From Pseudomonas sp. ABC1 (GTDB taxonomy: Bacteria > Pseudomonadota > Gammaproteobacteria > Pseudomonadales > Pseudomonadaceae), in assembly GCF_013395055.1 (NCBI RefSeq), contig NZ_CP058349.1, positions 2,540,001 through 2,604,000 on the forward strand: a stretch of DNA of 64,000 bases, given 5' to 3'. Below the pieces are notes generated by a model. The model ran no database searches and was not told where the DNA came from. It was given only the letters and a program-made list of their open reading frames with translations. A program made the translations under genes and the position numbers. Below are positions 34,998 through 43,502 of this stretch, piece after piece. The stretch's first letter is position 1. Each line of letters opens with the position of its first letter.

Positions 34998-36914
34998 ATG
35001 AAGAATATACCGGTAGGTCTGAAGCTGTCGGCAGGGTATGCCGCAGTCCTGCTCTTGACGGTCATCATGGCCTGGACAGGCATTTCCACCCTGAGCGTGC
35101 TGAGCGAGCGCAGCCACAAGCTCGATGTGCTGACCGCGATGGTCAACGATGCCAATGACATCCGCTATTCGCGGGTACGCTTCGAGCAGACGTCCGAGCA
35201 ACGCCATGCCGATGAGCTTTTAGCCAGTATGGCGCGCTTCAAGGCGACAGCTGAGCGTGAGAAGGCACTGTTCTCCGGGCAGTACGACGCCGAACACTTC
35301 AACACAGCCTTCCGCGAGATGGGGCAGTACCAGGAGCATTTCGAGCAACTGCTGGCCGTATTGAAGACCCGGCAGGATATTCGCGCGTCCTGGACCGCCA
35401 GTGCGAACGATTCCCTGGCCGCGTCGGACGAGCTGGATCAGTCCTACAGCCAGCGACTCTTGCAGGCGTATATCGAGCCGGAACTGGCGGCCACGGCCGT
35501 ACAGGTCTCGGCCTTCAATCGCAGCCTGCGTGAGATCCGCTTCCGTGTACGTGCCCTGCTGATCGACGAAACCGCGGCCAACCTGGCGCGGGTCGAAGAG
35601 GGCTATCAGGTGTTCACCGGGCTGGCCGAAGGCCTGTCGCCACGCTTGAGCAGTGCGGAACGTGCCTTGCTGGACCGCTCCACACAGCAGATGGGCGTTT
35701 ACCTGACGCTGGTACGGCAACTGGCCGCGACTGCCGAGGCGCGCGAGTCGCTGCGGCAGCAGATGGCCGAGGACTTCGACCTGTCCTTCGGTGCCGCCAA
35801 TGCAATCAAGGAACGCCAGATGCAGCGCCAACTGGAGGAAACCGACGGCAAACGTCTGCTGACGATCGGCCTGGCGTTGGGCGCGCTGCTGTTCGGTGCG
35901 TTGGTGAGTTGGTTGATGACGCGCCAGGTCACCCAGCCTCTGGCCCAGGCGGTGGGCATTGCCCGGCGTGTCGGTGAGGGCGACTTGAGCGATGTGCCGG
36001 TCGAGGCGCGGGACGATGAGTTCGGGCAGTTGCTGGGCGCGCTGTCGCAGGCGCGCGGCAGCCTGCGCGAGGTGCTGTCCCAGGTGGGCGAGGTCACGAC
36101 ACAGTTGTCGGCGGCGGCGGAAGAGCTGTCGGCGGTCACCGAGCAGACCAGCGCCGGGGTCAACAGCCAGAAGGTGGAGACCGATCAGGTCGCTACGGCA
36201 ATGAACGAAATGGCTGCAACCGTGCAGGAGGTCGCGCGCAATGCCGAAGAGGCCTCTAACGCGGCGCGTCTGGCCGACGAGCAGGCGGTCAAGGGCAGTG
36301 CGGTGGTCAGCCAGGCGGTGCGCCAGATGGGCGGGTTGTCCGAGGAAATCGACCGTTCCGCCGAGGCAGTGAACGTGCTGTCGAAGGAGAGCGAGCGCAT
36401 CGGCAGCGTACTGACAGTGATCAACGAGATCGCCGGGCAGACCAACCTGCTGGCGCTCAATGCCGCCATCGAGGCCGCGCGTGCCGGTGAAGCCGGGCGT
36501 GGTTTCGCCGTGGTCGCCGACGAGGTGCGTGGGCTGGCCAGTCGTACCCAGCAGTCGACGGCGGAAATCGAAGAGCTGATCGGTAGCCTGCAACAGGGTT
36601 CGCAGCAAGCCGTGGTGATGATGGAAGGCAGTCGCCGCATGGCCGGTGAGACCGTCGGCCTGGCGCGCAATGCCGGCGACGAGCTGAATGCGATCACCCG
36701 GACGGTGTCGCAGATCCAGGCCATGAACCAGCAGATCGCCACGGCTGCCGAACAGCAGAGTTCGGTGGCTGAGGAAATCAATCGCAGCGTGCTGAACGTG
36801 CGCGATGTCGCCGAGCAGTCCGCCGCAGCCAGCGAAGAGACGGCCGCTTCGTCGGTCGAACTGGCTCGCCTGGGCGGGCAGTTGCAGGTGCTGCTGGGGC
36901 GTTTCCGCCTGTAG
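34998..36914 (+). CDS. Methyl-accepting chemotaxis protein with helical ligand-binding domain
   Basis: A 638-residue chemoreceptor. The first membrane helix is at about residues 10-30, a ~250-residue all-helical periplasmic domain (consistent with the HBM type) follows, then the second helix (about 282-305), HAMP, and a signalling domain with the invariant hairpin EIAGQTNLLALNAAIEAARA. The start is ATG 34998 (MKNIPVGLK), with GGGGG upstream; the upstream ATG at 34983 has none. Its ligand is unknown. Position after aguA invites a polyamine or agmatine guess, but nothing in the sequence proves it. Confidence 0.92.
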   Translation: MKNIPVGLKLSAGYAAVLLLTVIMAWTGISTLSVLSERSHKLDVLTAMVNDANDIRYSRVRFEQTSEQRHADELLASMARFKATAEREKALFSGQYDAEHFNTAFREMGQYQEHFEQLLAVLKTRQDIRASWTASANDSLAASDELDQSYSQRLLQAYIEPELAATAVQVSAFNRSLREIRFRVRALLIDETAANLARVEEGYQVFTGLAEGLSPRLSSAERALLDRSTQQMGVYLTLVRQLAATAEARESLRQQMAEDFDLSFGAANAIKERQMQRQLEETDGKRLLTIGLALGALLFGALVSWLMTRQVTQPLAQAVGIARRVGEGDLSDVPVEARDDEFGQLLGALSQARGSLREVLSQVGEVTTQLSAAAEELSAVTEQTSAGVNSQKVETDQVATAMNEMAATVQEVARNAEEASNAARLADEQAVKGSAVVSQAVRQMGGLSEEIDRSAEAVNVLSKESERIGSVLTVINEIAGQTNLLALNAAIEAARAGEAGRGFAVVADEVRGLASRTQQSTAEIEELIGSLQQGSQQAVVMMEGSRRMAGETVGLARNAGDELNAITRTVSQIQAMNQQIATAAEQQSSVAEEINRSVLNVRDVAEQSAAASEETAASSVELARLGGQLQVLLGRFRL

Positions 36915-36985
36915 CCCGTCGCTCTAAAATGGTCGGCGCAGTGTAGCGATTCCGCTGTGCCGACGCATTTATCCGGAGAACGATC

Positions 36986-37384
36986 ATGCATCGAGGCAGT
37001 TGTCTGTGCGGCTCCATCACCTACCATGTCGATGGTGAGCTGGGGCCGGTCGCCTTCTGTCACTGTTCGCGTTGCCGCAAGGCCAATGGCAGTGCCTTTC
37101 TTGCTGCGGCGCAGGTCGATGCCGAGGCGCTGAGCCTGCAGGATCGCGATGGCAGTCTGCGCAGCTTCGAGTCCTCGCCCGGTGTGCTGCGCTACTTCTG
37201 CGGCACCTGCGCGTCGCCGCTCTACAGCAGGCGCGTGGGTCCACCGGACATCCTCCGGCTGCGCATCGGCACCCTGGACACACCCTTGCCGGCCAAACCG
37301 CAGATGCAGATATTCCACGCCGACAAGGCTGAGTGGTACGACTGCACAAGCGATATCCCGACCTACGCCCAACGTCCGGCCTGA
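36986..37384 (+). CDS. GFA (CENP-V) family zinc protein
   Basis: A 132-residue protein of the glutathione-dependent formaldehyde-activating / CENP-V fold. Zinc ligands are in SCLCGSITY (Cys 6, 8), FCHCSRCRKANG (Cys 25, 27, 30) and FCGTCASP (Cys about 72, 75). Family members are small enzymes or binders, and function here is unassigned. Its ATG at 36986 lies 72 bp after the chemoreceptor stop. It is a single-gene unit. Confidence 0.88.
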   Translation: MHRGSCLCGSITYHVDGELGPVAFCHCSRCRKANGSAFLAAAQVDAEALSLQDRDGSLRSFESSPGVLRYFCGTCASPLYSRRVGPPDILRLRIGTLDTPLPAKPQMQIFHADKAEWYDCTSDIPTYAQRPA

Positions 37385-37513
37385 CAGGCTGGGTATCTCC
37401 TGTCAGGGGATATGGGTACCTGCTGCAGAGAATGGGGCATTGGAGAAGAGGGGCAGGTCGTCACGCCTCCCCCTCTATATTCGCCCGGCCAGAGGCGCTT
37501 GAAGGCCTGGTCC

Positions 37514-39928
37514 TCAGAATTCCATGCGCAAGCCGAGCGTGGCATTACGCGGCGTGCCGTAATAGCTGGAGCCAGTGCTGGCATAGTACTTCTCGTCCAG
37601 CAGGTTGTTCAGATTCAGCGTTGCCGTCAGTTGCGAGGTCAGCGGGTAGCGGGCGAACGCATCCACCACGGCATAGTCTTCCTGGCTGAAGCGTACGCGG
37701 GCCGGTCCGGCGTTTTCATTGAAGATTTCACTCTGCCAATTGACCCCGCCGCCGACAGTCAGGCCATTGCCGATGCCGCGCAGTTCATAGCGAGTGAACA
37801 GCTTCAGGGTGTTCTGCGGGATATTGGTGTTGAGTGCCTTGCCCTTGCTGTCCTGCACGATATTGCGACTGAAACTGGCGCTGGCCTGCCAGTTCGTTGT
37901 CAGCTCACCTGACAGCTCCAGTTCGAGGCCACGGGTCTTGGTGCCCGACTCGGATCGGTAGGCCTGGCTGCCATCAGGGGCGGACTGTCCGACGAGGGAG
38001 ACGGCCAGGTTGTCCTGTTCTATCTGGTAGAGCGCTATGGCGAGGTTGAGGCGGTCATCGAGGAAGGCGGCCTTGCTGCCGATTTCGTAGCTGACGCCTT
38101 CCAGAGGGTCGATGTAGCTGCCCTCCAGCGTACGCCGGCTTTGTGGCTTGAAGATGCTGGTGTAGCTGGCGTACACCGACCAGTGTTCGTCGAGGTCCTG
38201 CACCAGGCCGATGTAGGGCGTGAGGACGCCTGTCTCACCGCGGCGGGTATGGGTGACGGCACCGTTGACCAGGTTGGTGCGGTCGGCGCGGTCTTTCCAG
38301 TCGCTGACACGGGCGCCGAGGATCACCGAGAGGTCGTCGGTGGCGCGCAGGCGCACGCTGGCGTAGCCGGCGCTGTGGGTTTCCTGCTGGCTGGTACGGC
38401 TGGTGGCCGGGATCACCGGTTGGCCGGGTGTCTTTCCATCCCACTGGTAGATGTTATCGATGGTGGTGACCCAGCCGGCGTAGTACCACAACGGGTAGCC
38501 GTTGGATTTGTAGCGTGTGCGCTGATGCGAGTAACCGAACACCGCATCGTGTTCGCGCCCGAACCACTCGAAGGAGCCGTTGACGTTCAGGTCCAGTCCG
38601 GTCTGCACAGGCTTGGCCTGCCACTGGCCGATATACAGGGTCACGCCTTGTCCGGTGGCAGGGTCCACGCTGCCGCCATTGGCGAAGCCGAGCATCTCGT
38701 CGTAGTCGTAGCGTGCCCGGTTCAGGGTCAGCTTGGCTTTCCAGTTCTCCGACAGGCGCTGTTCGAGCGAGCTGAAGGCCGAGACGAAATGGCGGTTGGA
38801 GTAGGCCCAGGACGCGGCAGCTGAGTCCGAGCGTGACCAGCGGGCCTGGCTACCGTCCTTGTTGAACAACGGCAGGCCCATCTGGGCGTGCTCGTTGGCG
38901 TCATGGTGCTGTATGTCGGCACCGACCGTCAGCAGTGTGCCCGGCGTCAGGTCGGCTTCGAGCAGGCCGTAGAGGATTTTCTTGCGTTCGTGCAGGCGTT
39001 CGACGAATGAATCGTTTTCCTGGTATGCGCCGACCAGGCGTGCCCGCACGCTGCCACTCGCGTTCAGCGGTCCGCCCACATCCACTTCGCCGCGTTGGTG
39101 ATCCCAGGAGCCGGCCTTGAGGTTGACGCTGCCCTTGAACGTATCTGTCGGGCGCTTGCGGACCATGTTCACCGTCGCACCAGGGAGACCGGCTCCGCTC
39201 ATCAGGCCGGTGGCGCCGCGAATCACTTCCACGCGGTCATAGAGCACCATGTCCGCGCTCTGGAATATGCCGCTGTAGCCGCTGTTGAGCAGGCGCTCGC
39301 CATCGACCTGGAAGTTCTCGACGGTGAAGCCCCGGGAATAGATGCTGTTGAAGCTGCTCCCGCCGCCTGCGTTGGCGCTGACGCTCAGGCCCGGCGTCTG
39401 GCGGATGACGTCCGTCAACTGACTGAGGTTCTGGTCTTCGATGCGCTGGCGGGTCATCACGCTGATCGACTGTGGCGTTTCGCGCAGTGACAGGTTCAGT
39501 TTGGTCGCGCTGTTGCTCGAGCCACTGGTGTAGGAGCCGGTGCCCTCCGTGGTCGACAGGCCTTGCAGGCCCTGGCCGGTGATACTGGTCGCACCCAGCT
39601 CCATGGCGCTGCCGGGTGCGCTCAACGGCTGGATGCTCCAGCGGCCTTCTCCGATCGGGATCGCGTACAGGCCGCTGTCCCGCAGAAGCTGCTGCAGCGC
39701 CTGGCCGGTGCTGTAGCGGCCCTTCAGCGAAGGCGCATGGTGACCTGACAGGAGGCTGGCGTCGGCCCCGATGATGTCGCCGGTGCGTGCGGCCAGTTCG
39801 GTCAGGGCACGGTCGAGGGGCAGGCTGGGCTGATTCAGTTCGAACAGCGCATCATCCGCCAGCGCCGGAGTGGCCAACTGCAGGGCGAATGCCAGGGCGC
39901 CGAGGCGCAGTAGACGGGGGTAGGTCAT
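37514..39928 (-). CDS. TonB-dependent siderophore-type receptor with signalling domain (second set)
   Basis: An 804-residue outer-membrane receptor starting at ATG 39928 (GGAGCC just upstream); the longer reading to 40105 overlaps non-coding sequence and the fecR end. A signal peptide ends near LADDALFEL, and an STN domain follows (about 30-100). The plug begins at LRETPQSISVMTRQRIED. The barrel ends in LGLRMEF. It is clearly paralogous to the receptor at 28448-30889 (shared ETPQS.(S/T)VMTRQR, RVEVIRGATGLM, ASYT.IF.PQS, LNNL(F/L)DEKYY), but a different protein, so a different siderophore is likely. Confidence 0.93.
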   Translation of the reverse strand: MTYPRLLRLGALAFALQLATPALADDALFELNQPSLPLDRALTELAARTGDIIGADASLLSGHHAPSLKGRYSTGQALQQLLRDSGLYAIPIGEGRWSIQPLSAPGSAMELGATSITGQGLQGLSTTEGTGSYTSGSSNSATKLNLSLRETPQSISVMTRQRIEDQNLSQLTDVIRQTPGLSVSANAGGGSSFNSIYSRGFTVENFQVDGERLLNSGYSGIFQSADMVLYDRVEVIRGATGLMSGAGLPGATVNMVRKRPTDTFKGSVNLKAGSWDHQRGEVDVGGPLNASGSVRARLVGAYQENDSFVERLHERKKILYGLLEADLTPGTLLTVGADIQHHDANEHAQMGLPLFNKDGSQARWSRSDSAAASWAYSNRHFVSAFSSLEQRLSENWKAKLTLNRARYDYDEMLGFANGGSVDPATGQGVTLYIGQWQAKPVQTGLDLNVNGSFEWFGREHDAVFGYSHQRTRYKSNGYPLWYYAGWVTTIDNIYQWDGKTPGQPVIPATSRTSQQETHSAGYASVRLRATDDLSVILGARVSDWKDRADRTNLVNGAVTHTRRGETGVLTPYIGLVQDLDEHWSVYASYTSIFKPQSRRTLEGSYIDPLEGVSYEIGSKAAFLDDRLNLAIALYQIEQDNLAVSLVGQSAPDGSQAYRSESGTKTRGLELELSGELTTNWQASASFSRNIVQDSKGKALNTNIPQNTLKLFTRYELRGIGNGLTVGGGVNWQSEIFNENAGPARVRFSQEDYAVVDAFARYPLTSQLTATLNLNNLLDEKYYASTGSSYYGTPRNATLGLRMEF

Positions 39929-40013
39929 GGAGGCTCCACAATGAAAAAGGTGTTCATGTGGAGTGACCGGGCTGGGCGTGAAACGGGCAGTCGATGCCTG
40001 ATTTTTTTCGCGA

Positions 40014-40910
40014 TCAGCGAGAAACGCGTACCAGCCAGGGTGTGAGCGTACGGACGCGGATCGGCAGGCTGCGCTCCAGGGTCTGCAGGGCGGCATCGGT
40101 ATCATTGCTGGGCAGGACGCCAGTGAAGCGCAAGGTGGCGATGGCTTGCGTATCGACGCTCAACCAGCCGGGACGATAGCGCTCCAGGCTTTCCAGCACT
40201 TCGGTCAGAGGGACATCGCGGAAGACCAGGCGATGCCGGGTCCAGGCATCCGCATCGCTCTCGGCGGCTTCCAGCCGGCCTGGGCGCTCGCGGTCGAAGC
40301 GCAGGCGCTGGCCTTGCTCGACGGTCACGGCCTGCTGTGGATCCCGCTCCGGGCTGACCCGTATCTTCGACTCCAGCACCTGGGCCAGGCTGCTGTCCGT
40401 CTCCTGGCGGACCAGATAGCGAGTACCCAGTGCCTGTGCCGTTCCGTCCCGGCTGACCACCCGGAACGGCCGGGCTTGTGGGTCGGGGCGGACTTCGGCC
40501 AACAGCTCGCCCCGCAGCAACTCGATACGCCGCTCCCGCTCGTCGTAGTGGATATTGATGGCGGAGCGGCTGTCCAGGGTGATCCGGCTGCCATCCTCCA
40601 GGGTAATCTGGCGCACCTCGCCGAGGACCGTGCGCTGGTCGGCCAGCCAGTGCGCGGGCTGCACGGTATAGGCGCCGGCCAGCAACACCGCGAGGACGGC
40701 AAGCGAGGTCGCGATGCGCTTGCCCGGTCTTGTCGGTGTCGAAGGGGGCAAGCCGTTCCAGAGCATTTCCATCTGACGGTATACCTGCTCGTGGCGTGGG
40801 TCCGCCTGGCGCCAGGTGTGGCACGCGTCCTGGGTTTCGGCCGATTGTTCATCGCCCAGACGCACCAGCCAGGTGGCGGCCTCTTCACGGATACGGTCCA
40901 GCTCAGACAT
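40014..40910 (-). CDS. FecR-type anti-sigma/signal transduction protein (second set)
   Basis: A 298-residue FecR-family protein. The N-terminal sigma-binding domain has EEAATWLVRLGDEQSAETQ and HTWRQADPRHEQVY. One membrane helix lies at about 68-84 (IATSLAVLAVLLAGAY), then the FecR domain (DGSRITLDSRSAINIHY) and a C-terminal region up to residue 298. Start is ATG 40910 (MSELDRIREEA), which overlaps the sigma factor stop by 8 bp, a common coupling. It passes the signal from the receptor at 37514-39928. Confidence 0.92.
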   Translation of the reverse strand: MSELDRIREEAATWLVRLGDEQSAETQDACHTWRQADPRHEQVYRQMEMLWNGLPPSTPTRPGKRIATSLAVLAVLLAGAYTVQPAHWLADQRTVLGEVRQITLEDGSRITLDSRSAINIHYDERERRIELLRGELLAEVRPDPQARPFRVVSRDGTAQALGTRYLVRQETDSSLAQVLESKIRVSPERDPQQAVTVEQGQRLRFDRERPGRLEAAESDADAWTRHRLVFRDVPLTEVLESLERYRPGWLSVDTQAIATLRFTGVLPSNDTDAALQTLERSLPIRVRTLTPWLVRVSR

Positions 40911-41436
40911 CGCTCGATGCCTCCGGCAGGAGGCGGGCGTGGCAGTGGGCCAGGGCCTTGGCCAGGTACTGCTTGACGCTGCTGGTCGAGACGCCGAGCT
41001 GTTCCGCGATCTGTGCATAGGACAAGCCGTCGACCCGGGCCATGAGGAAGGCTCGGCGTGGTTTCTCGTCCAGTTCTTCGCAGAGCATCAGCAACACCCG
41101 CTCCAGCAGGTGGCGGGTCGCATACAGGTGCTCCGGTCCTGCTTGATCCTGGTCTTCCAGCAGGATTGCCATGCTGCGCAGGGTTTCTTCCTCGACACGG
41201 CGGCGGCGGTACTGGTTGATCAACAGACGGTTGGCGGTCACCAGCAGGTAGGCACGTGGTTCGCGTAGCGTGGGCAATTCCTCGAAGGCGAGCAGCTTGA
41301 GGAAGGTATCGTGGGAGGCATCCGCCGCCGCATGCGGGCAGCCAAGCTTGCGCCGCAACCAGCCCGACAACCAGCAATGGTGTTCGCTGTAGAGCGTGCG
41401 AATCCGTTGCCTGAGCAGGAGCGGTGCAGACATCAT
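40903..41436 (-). CDS. ECF sigma factor, FecI type (second set)
   Basis: A 177-residue sigma factor starting at the adjacent ATG codons 41436/41433; the in-frame codon at 41496 lies in the promoter region. Region 2 is about 10-75 (LYSEHHCWLSGWLRRKLGC, SHDTFLKLLAF), and region 4 contains KPRRAFLMARVDGLSYAQIA and SVKQYLAKALAHC. No strong ribosome site precedes either start. It serves the second FecR/receptor set and is divergent from the DAHP synthase leader. Confidence 0.92.
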   Translation of the reverse strand: MMSAPLLLRQRIRTLYSEHHCWLSGWLRRKLGCPHAAADASHDTFLKLLAFEELPTLREPRAYLLVTANRLLINQYRRRRVEEETLRSMAILLEDQDQAGPEHLYATRHLLERVLLMLCEELDEKPRRAFLMARVDGLSYAQIAEQLGVSTSSVKQYLAKALAHCHARLLPEASSDV

Positions 41437-41453
41437 GAAGGCATCTATAAAAT

Positions 41454-41472
41454 GATAATTCTTCGCATTGTG
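41454..41472 (-). promoter_or_regulatory. Weak Fur-box-like site upstream of the second ECF sigma gene
   Basis: GATAATTCTTCGCATTGTG matches about 12 of 19 positions of the Fur consensus, with a perfect left half (GATAAT). The location, 18 bp upstream of the sigma start, is right; the match is weak. Confidence 0.4.
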
Positions 41473-41552
41473 TTGCAGTAAAAGGTCGCTTGGCAAGCTT
41501 GAAGCGTGCTGGCCAATGCGGTAAGTTGCCTCGCAGTCACAGGAGAATCGCC

Positions 41553-41660
41553 ATGTCCAACGCCCTTTGCATGTCTCGCCCCGATACCTCGGCGGTGTCC
41601 GTGCGCGCGGCTGGTCGTGGTTTCTTTTATGGGTATTGGTTTAGCCGCATGAGCGCCTGA
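41553..41660 (+). CDS. Aromatic-amino-acid leader peptide for DAHP synthase attenuation
   Basis: A 35-residue peptide with a good ribosome site (AGGAGAATCGCC before ATG 41553). Residues 24-30 are FFYGYWF, a run of Phe, Tyr and Trp codons, just before the stop. Downstream is a strong intrinsic terminator (41712-41750) and then the DAHP synthase gene. By analogy with trp/phe leaders, ribosome stalling at scarce charged Phe/Tyr/Trp tRNA should prevent termination. The single leader reads all three aromatic amino acids, which fits an enzyme at the common entry of the pathway. Confidence 0.9.
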   Translation: MSNALCMSRPDTSAVSVRAAGRGFFYGYWFSRMSA

Positions 41661-41711
41661 TACCCCGAGCAGGCGCCCCGTATCCAGGGCCGCCGCCAGA
41701 CACGTTCCCAG

Positions 41712-41750
41712 AACCCCCGGTCGGCAACCCGATCGGGGGTTTTGTTTTTT
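41712..41750 (+). terminator. Intrinsic terminator (attenuator) in the DAHP synthase leader
   Basis: A 13-bp stem AACCCCCGGTCGG / CCGATCGGGGGTT (one G-U pair) with loop CAAC (41712-41741) runs into a T-rich tract TTTTGTTTTTT. It follows the aromatic leader peptide by about 50 bp, the geometry of a transcription attenuator. Confidence 0.92.
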
Positions 41751-41782
41751 ACCCGCTGAACACGCAAACAGAGGATTCGACC

Positions 41783-41881
41783 ATGTACGCACACCACGCT
41801 GCCTACCGCCCTGCCTACCGCACCTTCTGGCGATTTACCCAGGCTTGCCGCCCACTCGAACCCAATCGATCACTAGGTTAG
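41783..41881 (+). CDS. Second aromatic-rich small reading frame between attenuator and DAHP synthase
   Basis: A 32-residue frame starting at ATG 41783 with GAGG eight bases upstream, ending TAG at 41879-41881. It reads MYAHHAAYRPAYRTFWRF then QACRPLEP...: three Tyr, two Phe and one Trp in 18 residues. It would be translated only from read-through transcripts, and it ends 43 bp before the DAHP synthase ATG. It may be a second stall-controlled leader or a ribosome-loading peptide; it is too short for other homology reading by eye. Confidence 0.55.
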   Translation: MYAHHAAYRPAYRTFWRFTQACRPLEPNRSLG

Positions 41882-41924
41882 TGGCGGGCGCGGAACAGAA
41901 CCGCGCCTGCCGAGGACTATCAGA

Positions 41925-42992
41925 ATGAATGCCGTTTCCGCCCCATTGCCGCAATGCCCTGTCAGTGCCGAAGACCGACGTGTCAGCCTGCCCCTTCCTG
42001 CTCCCACCGAACTGCGCCAGCGCCTGGCGCCCGCGATCGCCAGCGTACGCCGTGTGCATGAGGCCCGTGATGCCGCCCGCGCGATCATCCGTGGCGATGA
42101 CCCGCGCCTGCTGGTGGTGATTGGCCCCTGCTCGCTGCATGACCGCGACAGTGCCCTGGAATACGCCGAGCGTCTGGCTCGTCTGGCCGGGCGGGTCGAG
42201 GATGAACTGCTGCTGGTGATGCGCGCCTATGTGGAAAAACCCCGCACCACCATCGGCTGGAAGGGCTTGCTCTACGATCCGCACCTGGATGGCAGTGGGG
42301 ACATGGCCGAGGGCCTGGCGCTGTCACGGCGGCTGATGCTGGACATCCTCGACAGCGGCCTGTCGTTGGCCAGCGAGTTGTTGAATCCACTGGCGGCCGG
42401 TTACTTCGACGACCTGTTGAGCTGGGCGGCCATCGGTGCGCGCACCAGCGAGTCGCAGGTACACCGGGAAATGGTCAGCGGCCTGGCATTGCCGGTGGGC
42501 TTCAAGAATGGCACCGATGGCAGTGTCGCCATCGCCTGCGATGCGATGCGCAGTGCGGCCCACCCGCACCGGCACCTGGGTGTCGACGACAATGGCCGGC
42601 CGGCGCTAATCGAAACTGCCGGCAATCTGGACACGCACCTGGTGCTGCGTGGCGGCCAGCAAGGGCCGAACTACGACGCCGCATCCGTTGCCGAGGCGCT
42701 GGCGCGTATGCGCAAGCAGGGGATCGAGGCCGGCATCATGGTCGATTGCAGCCATGCCAACAGCGGCAAGGACCCGGCGCGCCAGCCCCAGGTATTCGAG
42801 AGTGTGCTGCAACAGCGCCTGGCGGGGCAGGACGCCCTGCGCGCGGTGATGCTGGAAAGTCATCTGTTCGAGGGTTGCCAGCCGCTGTCCGGGCAATTGC
42901 GCTATGGGGTTTCCATAACCGATGGCTGCCTGGGATGGGATGACAGCGAGCGCCTGCTGCTGGATGCCGCTCGGCGCTTGCGTCGGTCGTGA
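41925..42992 (+). CDS. 3-deoxy-7-phosphoheptulonate (DAHP) synthase, class I
   Basis: A 355-residue class I enzyme joining phosphoenolpyruvate and erythrose-4-phosphate in the first step of the shikimate pathway. Signatures are VVIGPCSLHDRDSALEYAERL, MRAYVEKPRTT.GWKG, the EIASELLNP-like LASELLNPLAAGY, LPVGFKNGTDG, and SHANSGKDPARQP. Which feedback type (Phe, Tyr or Trp) cannot be told safely. The preceding FFYGYWF leader and terminator indicate transcriptional control by all three amino acids. Start is ATG 41925. Confidence 0.95.
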   Translation: MNAVSAPLPQCPVSAEDRRVSLPLPAPTELRQRLAPAIASVRRVHEARDAARAIIRGDDPRLLVVIGPCSLHDRDSALEYAERLARLAGRVEDELLLVMRAYVEKPRTTIGWKGLLYDPHLDGSGDMAEGLALSRRLMLDILDSGLSLASELLNPLAAGYFDDLLSWAAIGARTSESQVHREMVSGLALPVGFKNGTDGSVAIACDAMRSAAHPHRHLGVDDNGRPALIETAGNLDTHLVLRGGQQGPNYDAASVAEALARMRKQGIEAGIMVDCSHANSGKDPARQPQVFESVLQQRLAGQDALRAVMLESHLFEGCQPLSGQLRYGVSITDGCLGWDDSERLLLDAARRLRRS

Positions 42993-43011
42993 CGGTAGTG
43001 ACTACCGGCGT

Positions 43012-43060
43012 GTAGGGTGCGCACCTGGGCGGTGAAAGCGGTGCGCATGGCGCACCCTAC
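43012..43060. repeat. REP-like palindrome between DAHP synthase and DUF883 genes
   Basis: GTAGGGTGCG (43012-43021) is matched by CGCACCCTAC (43051-43060), and an inner GGTGCGC/GCGCACC stem with an ATG loop sits at 43040-43056. This GTAGGGTGCGC-type palindrome is a common dispersed repeat in pseudomonads. It lies between convergent genes. Confidence 0.75.
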
Positions 43061-43093
43061 GGCGGTTCGGCTTCGTGAGGACTTGGACAGGTC

Positions 43094-43405
43094 TTAACGG
43101 CGGCTGGCCAGGTAGCCGACCAGGGCCACGGCGCCGGCCACCAGGGCCACGGTGGCCACCGGATGTTCGCGGGCGCAGTCCTTGGTCGCGCGTCCGACCT
43201 GGCGGGTCTTGCGCGACAGTTCGGCACAATGCTCATCCAGATTGTGCTCCTGCCAGAGCGACTGGAGGCGCGAACGCAGGCCGTCCAAGTGCTTGCGCGA
43301 CTCATGTGCAGCGTCGTGCCCAAGCTCTTCCAGCGCGCTGGTCAGGTTCTGGATTTCCCGCTCGATCTCGTCACGGGTGGTGGGTTTGCGGCTGAGTAGC
43401 GACAT
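43094..43405 (-). CDS. DUF883 (ElaB/YqjD-type) membrane-anchored protein
   Basis: A 103-residue protein. A charged helical domain (residues ~5-78) precedes a C-terminal membrane helix with small residues (PVATVALVAGAVALVGYLA), ending in SRR. Relatives in E. coli are tail-anchored and bind stationary-phase ribosomes. Start is ATG 43405 (MSLLSRKPTTRDEIE). The gene stands alone between the REP element and mdcH. Confidence 0.85.
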   Translation of the reverse strand: MSLLSRKPTTRDEIEREIQNLTSALEELGHDAAHESRKHLDGLRSRLQSLWQEHNLDEHCAELSRKTRQVGRATKDCAREHPVATVALVAGAVALVGYLASRR

Positions 43406-43502
43406 GGGTGTGGCCTCCCTTGATTGAGTGTGAAGGGTTGGACCAGAAAACTCGCCAGACGTGCGCCGCTGTCTTATGCCTTGCATCGTGTGGTCATGAC
43501 AC

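Noticed and set aside
37382..37405. Hairpin TGACAGG / CCTGTCA after the GFA gene as a terminator
   Set aside because: Short stem with a 10-base loop and no T-tract; not strong enough to call.
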